Assembly (NCBI GenBank): GCA_030606335.1
Contig: JAUWGP010000010.1
Coordinates: 1-64,000 of the forward strand
Direction: 5' to 3'
Length of the DNA: 64,000 nucleotides
Source of the DNA: Caldifarciminota bacterium
Lineage (GTDB): Bacteria > Hydrothermota > UBA3073
Shown: one piece after another, positions 55,723-63,804 of the stretch
How positions within the stretch are numbered: the stretch's first letter is position 1
Layout of the letters: each line of letters opens with the position of its first letter
Notes under the pieces: model-generated
Seen by the model: the letters and a program-made list of their open reading frames with translations, nothing else
What the model was told of the DNA's origin: nothing
Database searches by the model: none
Translations under genes and position numbers: made by a program

Positions 55723-58455
55723 CTAAAAATTTAAACTTAATCCTAATTTTATTTGTCTCCCAGGACTGGACACAGCAGGATTTCTTAAATACAGGATATC
55801 ACGATATGTGTATATCTTGTTTGTTCCCCAGTTAACATCACCGTATCTGTATGGTTCTCCTGTCCAGCTATTAAAACCAGCTCCTCTATTTACATTCTTA
55901 TAATTAAAGAAATTTAAAAACTCGCATATGAATGAATAGTTTAGACTCCCAAGACTAAACCCCTTCTGAATTTTTAGATCAAGATTGTAAGTGGCAGGAC
56001 AGGTCTCGGAGTTCTCTGTAATTACAATATCTGTACCAGCAGGGGTGTAAGGCTTACCTGAGCCATAACTGAAGAGCATACTCGTAGAAAAGCGGTCAGG
56101 AATCTTCAGACCAAAGAGTCTGAAACATTCACCCTCTGGAATAGAAAATTCAATATCAGCTACAATCATATTTCTTTGGTCCCAGTTAAGTCTATTTTCT
56201 CTTATCGGTATTGGCAGTCCCTGTCTTGAACGGTCGTATTCCATGAATGCCTATGATGCATATCCTGTAGCCCACTGATATGTGTATGATATAGTGCCAG
56301 AAATAAAATGTGAATACCTTTTTATAAGTTGCATTTCTATTCCTCTGCATCTTCCATATCCCCTGTTTACCCATACCCAGACTTCTGGAGAACCTGTTTT
56401 TATCATTCCAACATAACCCGATACATCCTTTGAGTAATTCTTCACATCAAATGCCATATCATTTGTTATTTGATGAGTGATACCAAATTCATAGGCAGTC
56501 GTAAGCTCTGGTTCGAGGTTTGGATTTCCAACCCATGTACCTGTCCAGGGGTCTCTATAATAATATTGAAGTTCGGGGAGTTGATTGAACCTGCCATAGG
56601 CAAAGTACATAGCTGTCCGTTCGGTTATGGGATGGGATATACCCAGTCTTGGGGATATCCAGTATCTTATTCCTTCGACATCAAGTTCCATTCCAGTTGC
56701 ACGTTCCCAGAGTGCTATATACTCGGATTCTCTTACGGTTCGACCAGGGTCAAAGAAGTCAACCCTTACTCCCGCATTTACGATAAGTCCTCCAAGTTCT
56801 ATCTTGTCCTGCAGGTATGCAGCACCAATATACGGATAAGCATCGAATATCCACCTGTAGAGGCCATATTCTGGCCAGGGACCAGGGATAGTATCCCTGC
56901 TATCATAGAAGTAGGAGCCAGCATATTGTATATCTGTATACCTTATTTTATGATAGTTAAGTTCAAAACCAGACTTTATGAGATGACGGGGGTGAACCTG
57001 TGAGGTGATATCTCCCCTGAATGTGTATGAATAGGTATTATCCTCTCTGTAATTTCCCTGTACCCCAATATCTATGAATCTATCTTCGTTGGTGTCATGT
57101 CCGTAATCAGAACCAACATAAATTTTATCCCAGGTTGTATCTCCATCTTCAACAACCATTACACTGTCCCAGTGCCAGAATTGAGGAGGTATTCTACCAT
57201 TTAATGTAGATTTATAGTCTGTTACCAGTCTTCCTAACTTCACGGTATAGAATGTCTTTGGAGAGAGAGTGTGAGTAAAGTTTACGGTAAACTGTTCCGT
57301 TGTGCGGGAACCAGAGTGTGTAGAGTCAGGAAGGTTTTTCCATCCCCAATCAAACCAGCTCCATCTCGACCATCCGCTTCTATACCCAAGTATTAGTTTA
57401 TGGTTGGTTGTAATCCTGTATGCCAATTTCAGGTCTTCAGTGTAGTTATTACTTTGTCTGTCGTTATATTCAAATCCGAGAAATTCGTTGGTTTGCCTTG
57501 TTCTGTGATTCGAAAGGTATGTATCGGTCAGATTCGCGCTTCCTGAGGCAAAGAATGTAATATCTCCAGGGATATTTATTCCAAGAGGTCGTAAAACAAA
57601 ATTAGTAATGGGTTCTGGCCCTCCAATAGAGAATGAAATATAGTCTGTGTTGAAGGTATAAACCTCAGGAGAAAGTCTATCGGTTTTATACTGAACACTG
57701 CCCGAGGGTCTTCTTCCACCCTCACGGGTTACTATATTTATTACACCTGATTGTGCCTGTCCGTATTCGGCATTAAAGCCCCCTGTGAGGATTTCCATCT
57801 CCTCCACAGAAACAATATCAAGCTCAAGAATTTGACGTCCACCATATAGAGGATGGGTAATGGGAAGTCCGTCTACACAGTAAAGTATCTCTCCACCTCT
57901 ACCACCTCTAATATGTATATCAGTTGCCCTTTCTCCTCTTATCTGAATACCTCTTCCTTCTTCATCTTGAATATCAAGAACAGGAGCAGCAGTAACCACT
58001 CCTGGTTGAATGCTTATTACATCCCCTACATTTTCAACACCGGCTATTCTATTCATTTCCTCTTTTGTTTTATAGCGTGCACTGGATGTTATATCAGGTA
58101 AGACAAGGGGTCTTTCTGCTCTTACAGTTATACCCTCCATCTCAAGGACTGTCTCCCCGAGGTTAAAATCAAGTCTCGTCGTGAGGTCCACAGATACCCT
58201 TACCTCACTCTTAGTAACTGTTGTATATCCTAACATCCTTGCCTCAACAGAGTATACTCCCGGATGTATCTGAATAATGAAGTATTCTCCATTCTCATCA
58301 GTCGCAGCGCCAAGAGAAGTTTCTGTGATTACTACATTTGCACCAGGTAGTGCCTTTCCTGTTTTTGCGTCTGTAACCTTGCCTGCTATCTTACCTGTAA
58401 CCCCTGCGAAAACTCCTGTTGAAAGGAGAATAAAAAGCCAGATGAATTTTTTCAT
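55723..58455 (-). pseudogene. TonB-dependent receptor (module B) interrupted by an in-frame amber codon
   Basis: Two ORFs (734 aa at 56251-58455 and 173 aa at 55723-56244) are one reading frame separated by TAG at 56251-56253. Together they form a 909-aa receptor plus the stop position, similar in size to the intact copy A. Domains: signal peptide, carboxypeptidase regulatory-like (about 22-100), plug (about 110-245, LYCVDGLPITHPLYG, GGFNAEYGQAQSGVINIVT), barrel ending RQIKLGLSLNF. In copy A the amber position is a Trp codon (GYSSWEFMEY versus GYAS*AFMEY), so one TGG-to-TAG change explains it. The sequence after the stop is still well conserved, so the change is recent, an assembly error, or read through. 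The downstream ATG lacks a ribosome site. Confidence 0.85.
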
Positions 58456-58755
58456 AAAACCCCCGTATAATCATATTAAATATCAAAAATCAAATATTAA
58501 ATTTTCAAGAACATCACAAACACCTGCTATAATATACAAGAAAACACCTGTCATTGCGAGTGTAATCTAAGCAATCCTTCACCGATAGTACGTCATTGCG
58601 AGCGACTAACAGGAGCGCGGCAATCTCATATTTTAATATCCCCTTAAATGCGATTGCTTCGTTGTCCGTCAACCGACGGACTCCTCGCAATGACAAGGAA
58701 GAGTATGTTATGAGGTTGCTCCTACCTTGTCTTTTCTGTGAGCTCTGCGGTTTAT
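58456..58755. repeat. 300-bp gap: TBDR leader and CATTGCGAG repeats, copy 2
   Basis: Next to the TBDR start lies the AT-rich leader (CATATTAAATATCAAAAATC) with a GGGGGT ribosome site. From 58552 to 58705 it holds an array of inverted CATTGCGAG, GCGGCAATCTC, GATTGCTTCGTTGTCCG and CTCGCAATGAC units. GAGGTTGCTCCTAC follows. No gene seen. Confidence 0.75.
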
Positions 58756-60174
58756 TTACATTCCTAAAAGTTCGTCGAGAATTATATTAACAAAATTCCT
58801 TACGTCATTCTCTTTTATATAATATAAAGGAAAACCAAGAAATACTACCTCATAAACTGTTCCTCTATAGAAGATACCACAGGGTATACCATCAAATCCG
58901 GGGTCCTCTGCAAGAGATTCATAATATAACATAGGTTCGGTAAATGCACCCTCAAGAACCACAAAGGCGTTAGGAAATGCAGGTCTAAATGGATTAAGTT
59001 TAAGTGTATCTACTACAAGTGAACATATCCCGGTTGTCCCGAGAAAATCACCCATAAAGTCATCATTTTCATTTGCCCATCTTATATGTAGATAGTCGAA
59101 TACAAAACTTCCAGAACTATATTCAATAGGAAAACTCTCTCCTTCCTCTCGCAGGTTAAAAAGAACCCGCCATCCTCCTAAGAAGAATTTACCACCAACG
59201 CTAAGATACTCTTGTAGGAGTTCAATATAATTGGGAAGGTGGTGGTCTTGTTTATGGTCAGCATGCCAGAAGATAGTCTGGTATTTTGATAAAGCAATCT
59301 TAGTGAGGGTAGAATCTGAAAGGTCCCATTCATCGTATTCATAACCATTCAAAATTGTTCTGTAAAAACTATCAACCTCTGCATCTGTAGGATTCTCTGG
59401 GCTTCCAGAACCATCTCTTGTATCATCAACGAGGAGCATTGTTCTCTCCATACTTGGTAGTATAAGTAATATTTCAATCTCTGCAGGGGTTGGGTCCTCA
59501 ATTCCTGTATTGTCCCTTGATTTGACCATTATAGTATGAGTACCATTGAGGGAATCAAAATCCGATGGGACGAGTATTACAGAGGTATCTGTTTGCCAAT
59601 CGCACCAGGGTTTGCTGTCAACCTTATAGGAGTAGTCGACAACTTTACCCCCTGGGTCAGGGTCGTTTCCTGTAAACATTAGTGGAATACCTTCCCACCA
59701 ATCTGATGTGGATTGCAGAACAAAGAATGTGTCACCATCATTTGGAGAGGTTATTTCTGTTTCAGGTGCAACAACAAGTGGAGTATAAAAGTATCTCTCA
59801 GCAGGTGTAGGGTCGTACTCGTCATCGTTATCAACAGCCCTCACCACAAACTTCTGTAAATTTAATGTATCGGAAGACTCAAATATTATTGTATCGTGAC
59901 TCTCCTCAATGAATGTCCACGATGTATAAAATGAGTCTCCTCTATATAGATGCCAGGTTATATACCTGTACTCGTATCCCTTTATATAACCATCGGTATC
60001 CTCACCCTTCCAGTGGATCTCAAGAATAGGAAAATAAGGATTTGTTGAGTCGTTCTCAGGTGGTATGTTTGTGAGGATAGTATTAGGAGGAAGATTTGGA
60101 TTGGCTGGATTTTTTTTACAGGAAAATAGTATAAAAGAGAGGAGGACAACAGAGATATACAGTATATTCTTCAT
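58756..60174 (-). CDS. Module B lipoprotein with C-terminal amidotransferase-like domain
   Basis: A 472-aa predicted lipoprotein (lipobox ILFSC, Cys near 19), paralogue of 19151-20572 with nearly equal length. Ig-like domains lie at about 30-240 (LEIHWKGEDTDGYIKGYEYRY, FTGNDPDPGGKVVDYSYK). The ThuA/class I amidotransferase-like domain is at about 247-472 (MLLVDDTRDGSGSPENPTD, TIFWHADHKQDHHL, YLSVGGKFFLGGW, VVFLGFPLYYIKE). It precedes the TBDR as in module A and may form the surface-exposed partner of the receptor, in the way SusD serves SusC, though it is not SusD-like in sequence. Confidence 0.82.
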   Translation of the reverse strand: MKNILYISVVLLSFILFSCKKNPANPNLPPNTILTNIPPENDSTNPYFPILEIHWKGEDTDGYIKGYEYRYITWHLYRGDSFYTSWTFIEESHDTIIFESSDTLNLQKFVVRAVDNDDEYDPTPAERYFYTPLVVAPETEITSPNDGDTFFVLQSTSDWWEGIPLMFTGNDPDPGGKVVDYSYKVDSKPWCDWQTDTSVILVPSDFDSLNGTHTIMVKSRDNTGIEDPTPAEIEILLILPSMERTMLLVDDTRDGSGSPENPTDAEVDSFYRTILNGYEYDEWDLSDSTLTKIALSKYQTIFWHADHKQDHHLPNYIELLQEYLSVGGKFFLGGWRVLFNLREEGESFPIEYSSGSFVFDYLHIRWANENDDFMGDFLGTTGICSLVVDTLKLNPFRPAFPNAFVVLEGAFTEPMLYYESLAEDPGFDGIPCGIFYRGTVYEVVFLGFPLYYIKENDVRNFVNIILDELLGM

Positions 60175-60498
60175 ATTACCTCCAGTAAATCAAAATGTTG
60201 TGTTAAATATCAACCACAGAGGTCACAGAGATTATATATTTTTTTCTCTGTATTCTCTTAAGCACTATGTTTTTCTAATTCATATAATAGAACAAAAGAT
60301 AATAATCCCTTTAATCTAATAGTGTCGCTACTTTTTAAGAGAATAACAAATTTATTAGAAGAATCCTGTTGAGAAGTTCTTAAATCTTTCACTCTCTTAT
60401 TTTGGAATAGCAGAGCACACAGAGAAACCAAAGAGTTCATATTTCTTTTTTACCTCCACGATCTCTGTGACCTCTGTGGTTACAGTTCTGTGGTTTAT
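60175..60498. other. 324-bp gap containing a complete MITE-like element
   Basis: Most of the gap is the 270-bp inverted-repeat element at 60212-60481. The remainder is a GGAGG ribosome site for the 58756 gene. No promoter recognised. Confidence 0.7.
60212..60481. mobile_element. 270-bp MITE-like element with 19-bp perfect terminal inverted repeats
   Basis: AACCACAGAGGTCACAGAG (60212-60230) is the exact reverse complement of CTCTGTGACCTCTGTGGTT (60463-60481). The interior is AT-rich and includes a 60-codon minus-strand ORF with no recognisable homology. The ends share AACCACAGA with many other repeats in the window, so this may be the best-preserved form of a non-autonomous family. No transposase is encoded here and no target duplication was confirmed. 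Confidence 0.7.
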
Positions 60499-61050
60499 TC
60501 ATTGTATCATCAATGTAAATGTAGGAGTGCATCTGTACTCATCCCTCCATCTATATATGGATTGTGATGCCTCAAACTGCAGGATTACCCTCGTGGTATC
60601 ACTCTCGTTAATTATTATCTCACAGGGAAGATTAATATTTGGACTACCATAGAGGACTATTGGTATCCAACCGCCCCTGATAATTGCAGCATCTTCAGGT
60701 TCAGCAGTAAAGTATATCTCAGTGTATCTTCCAGGAGGAAAATAGGTCTGTCCTGCAAGAATGGGAATAAATGAAGAATCCTCTAACTCAAATACATTCA
60801 CAAGTCGTGTGGTATCTTCGTAATAGTCAACAGAGGGATATACATATGAAAATGCACTGTCCTCTCGATAGACTACTATTTCTCTGATACCTAATAATAA
60901 TATATCGCCCTCAATAATACCAAGGCTGTCAATATCATCTGGATTAGAGCAGAAATATACCTCAAGTACACCTGGTTCAGGTGTCTCTTCAAAGTTTACA
61001 CAGCCTCCCAGTATAAGGGATGCAAGAAATAACATAGTAATTGTTCTCAT
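60499..61050 (-). CDS. DUF4382-like lipoprotein (module B)
   Basis: A 183-aa lipoprotein with a classical lipobox LILGGC (Cys near 17). It parallels 20632-21333: GVLEVYFCSNPDDIDSLGIIEGDILLLGI at the start, AGQTYFPPGRYTEIYF in the middle and RVILQFEASQSIYR ... TPTF at the end. It lacks the Thr-rich stretch of the paralogue. The order resembles DUF4382. It starts 15 bp after the ABC ATPase stop with GGAGG, so module B seems to be transcribed from the same unit as the sugar ATPase and its regulator. Role unknown. Confidence 0.75.
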   Translation of the reverse strand: MRTITMLFLASLILGGCVNFEETPEPGVLEVYFCSNPDDIDSLGIIEGDILLLGIREIVVYREDSAFSYVYPSVDYYEDTTRLVNVFELEDSSFIPILAGQTYFPPGRYTEIYFTAEPEDAAIIRGGWIPIVLYGSPNINLPCEIIINESDTTRVILQFEASQSIYRWRDEYRCTPTFTLMIQ

Positions 61051-61065
61051 ATCTCCTCCGTTGGT

Positions 61066-62187
61066 TTATTGTTTTTCTATTCTTTTCTCTGTTATACAAT
61101 CAAACCAGTGAAGTTTAGCAAGGTCAAGATGTACATTTATACTTTTACCCCTGTTGCAGCGTAAATCAGCAGGTGCTCGTATCACAAGAGAGATATCGTC
61201 AATTTTTCCATATACAAGGGATTCGTTACCCATAAGTTCAATAAACTCAACTATGAGTTTTAATGTTTCCTTTGAGAAAGTTTGAGTTTTTAATAAGCCT
61301 TTGCTTGTTACCTCTTCATAAATATCATCGGGTCTCAATCCGAGAACTACCTCTTTTTCTTCATATCCTGTTAGTTGTTTTTTTGAATCTGAAGATAGAG
61401 AAATTCTTATATTGCCTGAGACGAATATATAACCATTGCTGGATGTTATGGTGCCCCTTATAAAATTCATTGGAGGGTTACCTATAAATCCAGCCACAAA
61501 AACATTTGCAGGTTTGTTGTATAAATTTAAGGGGGTATCAATCTGTTGTACCTCCCCTTTATTTAATATGACAATCCTCTGACCCATAGTCATAGCCTCT
61601 ATCTGGTCATGTGTAACATATATCATCGTGGTACCTAATTCCCTATGTAATTTCTTAATCTCTGCCCTCATTTGTACTCGAAGTTTTGCATCTAAATTCG
61701 AAAGGGGTTCATCAAATAGAAAAACCTTAGGAGCTCGAACAATAGCCCTTCCAACTGCTACCCGTTGGCTCTCACCACCAGAGAGCTCACTTGGTTTTCT
61801 TGGCAAAAGGCTATCTATACCGAGTATACCGGCTGCATCTTTAACCTTATCCTCAATCACGGACTTTGAATATTTTCTCAGTCTTAATGCGAATGAAAGA
61901 TTATCATAAACCTTCATATGAGGATATAGGGCATAATTCTGGAAAACCATTGCCACATCCCTATCTTTGGGTGATAAGTCGTTAACAAGGTTGTTGTCTA
62001 TATATATATCTCCTTCCGTTGGTTCATCAAGACCTGCTATGAGACGAAGGATTGTTGATTTTCCACATCCTGATGGACCCACAAGAACAAAAAATTCTCT
62101 ATCCTTAATGTCCAGATTGATGTGGTTGACAGCGATAACTTTATTATCAAAAACTTTTGATACACTCTTCAAGGATACTTTTGCCAT
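61066..62187 (-). CDS. Sugar ABC transporter ATPase (MalK/UgpC/MsmX type)
   Basis: A 373-aa ATPase of normal length. Walker A GPSGCGKST (about 37-45), Q-loop MVFQNYALYPH, signature LSGGESQRVAVGRA (about 134-147), Walker B VFLFDEPLSNLDAKL, H-loop THDQIEAMTMG, then the OB-type regulatory domain (about 240-373). It energises sugar permeases of the MalFG type. No permease adjoins it, so it probably serves the pair at 36446-38202 and any others in the genome. Its ribosome site (GAGGGAG) overlaps the stop of the regulator, suggesting coupled translation. Confidence 0.96.
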   Translation of the reverse strand: MAKVSLKSVSKVFDNKVIAVNHINLDIKDREFFVLVGPSGCGKSTILRLIAGLDEPTEGDIYIDNNLVNDLSPKDRDVAMVFQNYALYPHMKVYDNLSFALRLRKYSKSVIEDKVKDAAGILGIDSLLPRKPSELSGGESQRVAVGRAIVRAPKVFLFDEPLSNLDAKLRVQMRAEIKKLHRELGTTMIYVTHDQIEAMTMGQRIVILNKGEVQQIDTPLNLYNKPANVFVAGFIGNPPMNFIRGTITSSNGYIFVSGNIRISLSSDSKKQLTGYEEKEVVLGLRPDDIYEEVTSKGLLKTQTFSKETLKLIVEFIELMGNESLVYGKIDDISLVIRAPADLRCNRGKSINVHLDLAKLHWFDCITEKRIEKQ

Positions 62188-63117
62188 TTATTTACTCCCT
62201 CTCAATTCATATTCTATCTTGAGTAATATATCCTGACCATAATTTCCAAACTTTCTTCCAAATAGGTTTATACCACCCACATTCTTTGCTTCCTTCTTTA
62301 TCTCAAATCTAACGATAATGGGTCCATTATTCCCCATACAAATATCAGCTATTTTCTTATCTGATAGACGCATACCATCTATGAAGGCTCCTTTTTTATC
62401 TATACTCCAGTGCTTCAAAACACCAAATTGGGTGTATCTCTCAGGCCACCAGGATGGAGTTATCTCTCCTTTCTTACCGCCAAAATCTCCTGGACATGTC
62501 CATGTACCTATCTCAACTTCGTTTACAAAAAGGGTTATATCAGAGGGATAATCGTTATTATAATCTGGAGCCTCTGAACACATTTCAAGGACAATCTCTA
62601 TTCCTGTAGCCTCGCATCCAGGTGGAATATTGTTAGGGAAAGCATATTCAACAAAACCTCTGGAGAACCACAGGAGTTGGGCAAACACATGCTCTGGTTC
62701 GAAGAAGGAGTTGGGTGAGTCAAGGAGTCCAATTATCTGACGGTCACTTACAATGCCACAGGTTGGGTAAACCTCACAATTTTTATAAAGACCAACAGGC
62801 ATATATACCTCTACTGTATTGGATGGTGGTACCTCTTTGGATACAGTAAATTCAACAAGAATATTATCATAGTTCCTTGCACAAACCTTCTGTAACCCCT
62901 GAGACGCTACTTTATACTCTGATGTTACAAGCCCAACCTTTTCAAGTTTCTGTATATGCATGGTTATACCTGGTTGGGGTATATTTAGCCTGTTTGCAAT
63001 CTCATTTACGTTGAGTGGACCATTACCAAGTAGTTCGATAATATTTAACCTTGTCTCTGATGCAAGAGCTTTTAATATTGAAAGATTATCTTTACCTTTA
63101 ATCTTTTTAGGACGCAT
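62188..63117 (-). CDS. ArsR-type regulator with large C-terminal ligand-binding-like domain
   Basis: A 309-aa regulator. Residues about 10-90 are a winged helix of ArsR type (LASETRLNIIELLGNGPLNVNEIANRLNIPQPGITMHIQKLEKVGLV). Residues about 95-309 are a beta-rich domain (VEVYMPVGLYKNCEVYPTCG, WSRGFVEYAFP, WTCPGDFGGKKGEITPSWWP) that may sense a carbohydrate. Typical metal-sensing ArsR proteins are about 100 aa and lack this part. It heads the operon with the sugar ATPase and module B. No ribosome site is visible before the ATG; a consensus promoter lies 84 nt upstream. Sugar sensing is inferred from context. Confidence 0.85.
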   Translation of the reverse strand: MRPKKIKGKDNLSILKALASETRLNIIELLGNGPLNVNEIANRLNIPQPGITMHIQKLEKVGLVTSEYKVASQGLQKVCARNYDNILVEFTVSKEVPPSNTVEVYMPVGLYKNCEVYPTCGIVSDRQIIGLLDSPNSFFEPEHVFAQLLWFSRGFVEYAFPNNIPPGCEATGIEIVLEMCSEAPDYNNDYPSDITLFVNEVEIGTWTCPGDFGGKKGEITPSWWPERYTQFGVLKHWSIDKKGAFIDGMRLSDKKIADICMGNNGPIIVRFEIKKEAKNVGGINLFGRKFGNYGQDILLKIEYELRGSK

Positions 63118-63200
63118 AATAAAAAGTGTAAATGTATAAATTAATGTTTATATATATAAAATAAAATATCCAGTATTTATATAATATATTCGTTATATAT

Positions 63201-63229
63201 ATAATAGCATAAATTTTTCATTTTGTCAA
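63201..63229 (-). promoter_or_regulatory. Consensus promoter for the regulator-ATPase-module B operon
   Basis: On the minus strand TTGACA (63224-63229) and TATTAT (63201-63206) are 17 nt apart. The downstream leader (about 80 nt) is strongly AT-rich, with AAATACTGGATATTT as a partly symmetrical stretch that could be the regulator's binding site. Confidence 0.82.
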
Positions 63230-63306
63230 GAAAAAAATAATTTTTTTAAAAAAAGTCAACGGATCAATCTTACATGTCTGATGTATATTTTGCTTTAAAG
63301 TAATAG

Positions 63307-63540
63307 AGAAATGAGATTGCCACGCTCCCGTTGGTCACTCGCAATGACAGAAAATAGTATTGTCATTGCAATCCGCAGGCGAAGCAATCGCATTAAAGGA
63401 GGGATAGTTATAAAAAAATGAGATTGCTGCACTCACTTCGTTCGTTCGCAATGACAGGAGAATAAGGTTGTCATTGCGAGGAGTCCGTCGTTCGTCAAGA
63501 AGTACGACGGATATACGGACGACGAAGCAATCGCATTAAA
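63307..63540. repeat. CATTGCGAG / GCAATCTCA interspersed repeats, copy 3 (two or more units)
   Basis: At least two inverted units in a row: GAGATTGCCACGCTCCC ... CTCGCAATGACAG, GTCATTGCAATCCGC ... GAAGCAATCGCATTAAAGGAG, then a second GAGATTGCTGCACTC ... CGCAATGACAGG, GTCATTGCGAGGAGTCCG ... GACGAAGCAATCGCATTAAAAGAG. The repeated tails AGGGATAGTTAT show unit duplication. Confidence 0.8.
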
Positions 63541-63804
63541 AGAGGGATAGTTATCAGCAAGGATATTGGTGTCATCATAGACATCCACTCCAATTTTACA
63601 CAATTTTAGTAATTGTGTCAAGGAAAAATTGGATGTCCCGCCTTTGGCGGGATCTCCCGCATTTTGCGGGACCTCTGCAAAAGGCGACGGTCGTCTTAAA
63701 GCGGGAAAGATTTACCCATGATTATTTTATTACGGGGGATACTCGAGATTAGGACTTGTTGTATGCTTTCCTTTGTAATCAAGAAAACTCATGGTCATAT
63801 GATA

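Larger units (their letters stand above)
63118..63804. other. 687-bp intergenic region: promoter, CATTGCGAG array and GC-rich palindromes
   Basis: Next to the regulator is a very AT-rich stretch with the promoter (63201-63229). Then come the CATTGCGAG repeats (63307-63540), a small ACACAATT/AATTGTGT hairpin (63598-63618) and two palindromes, CCCGCCTTTGGCGGG (63637-63651) and CCCGCATTTTGCGGG (63656-63670). No coding region can be supported. Confidence 0.75.

Noticed and set aside
56251-56253. TAG recoding (amber reassigned to an amino acid) to explain the split receptor
   Set aside because: TAG terminates several clearly complete genes in the window, including ones ending exactly at the CTD, so it acts as a stop.
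60258-60440. 60-aa minus-strand ORF inside the 270-bp inverted-repeat element
   Set aside because: Starts within repeat sequence, shows no known family and no clear ribosome site. Kept only as part of the element description.
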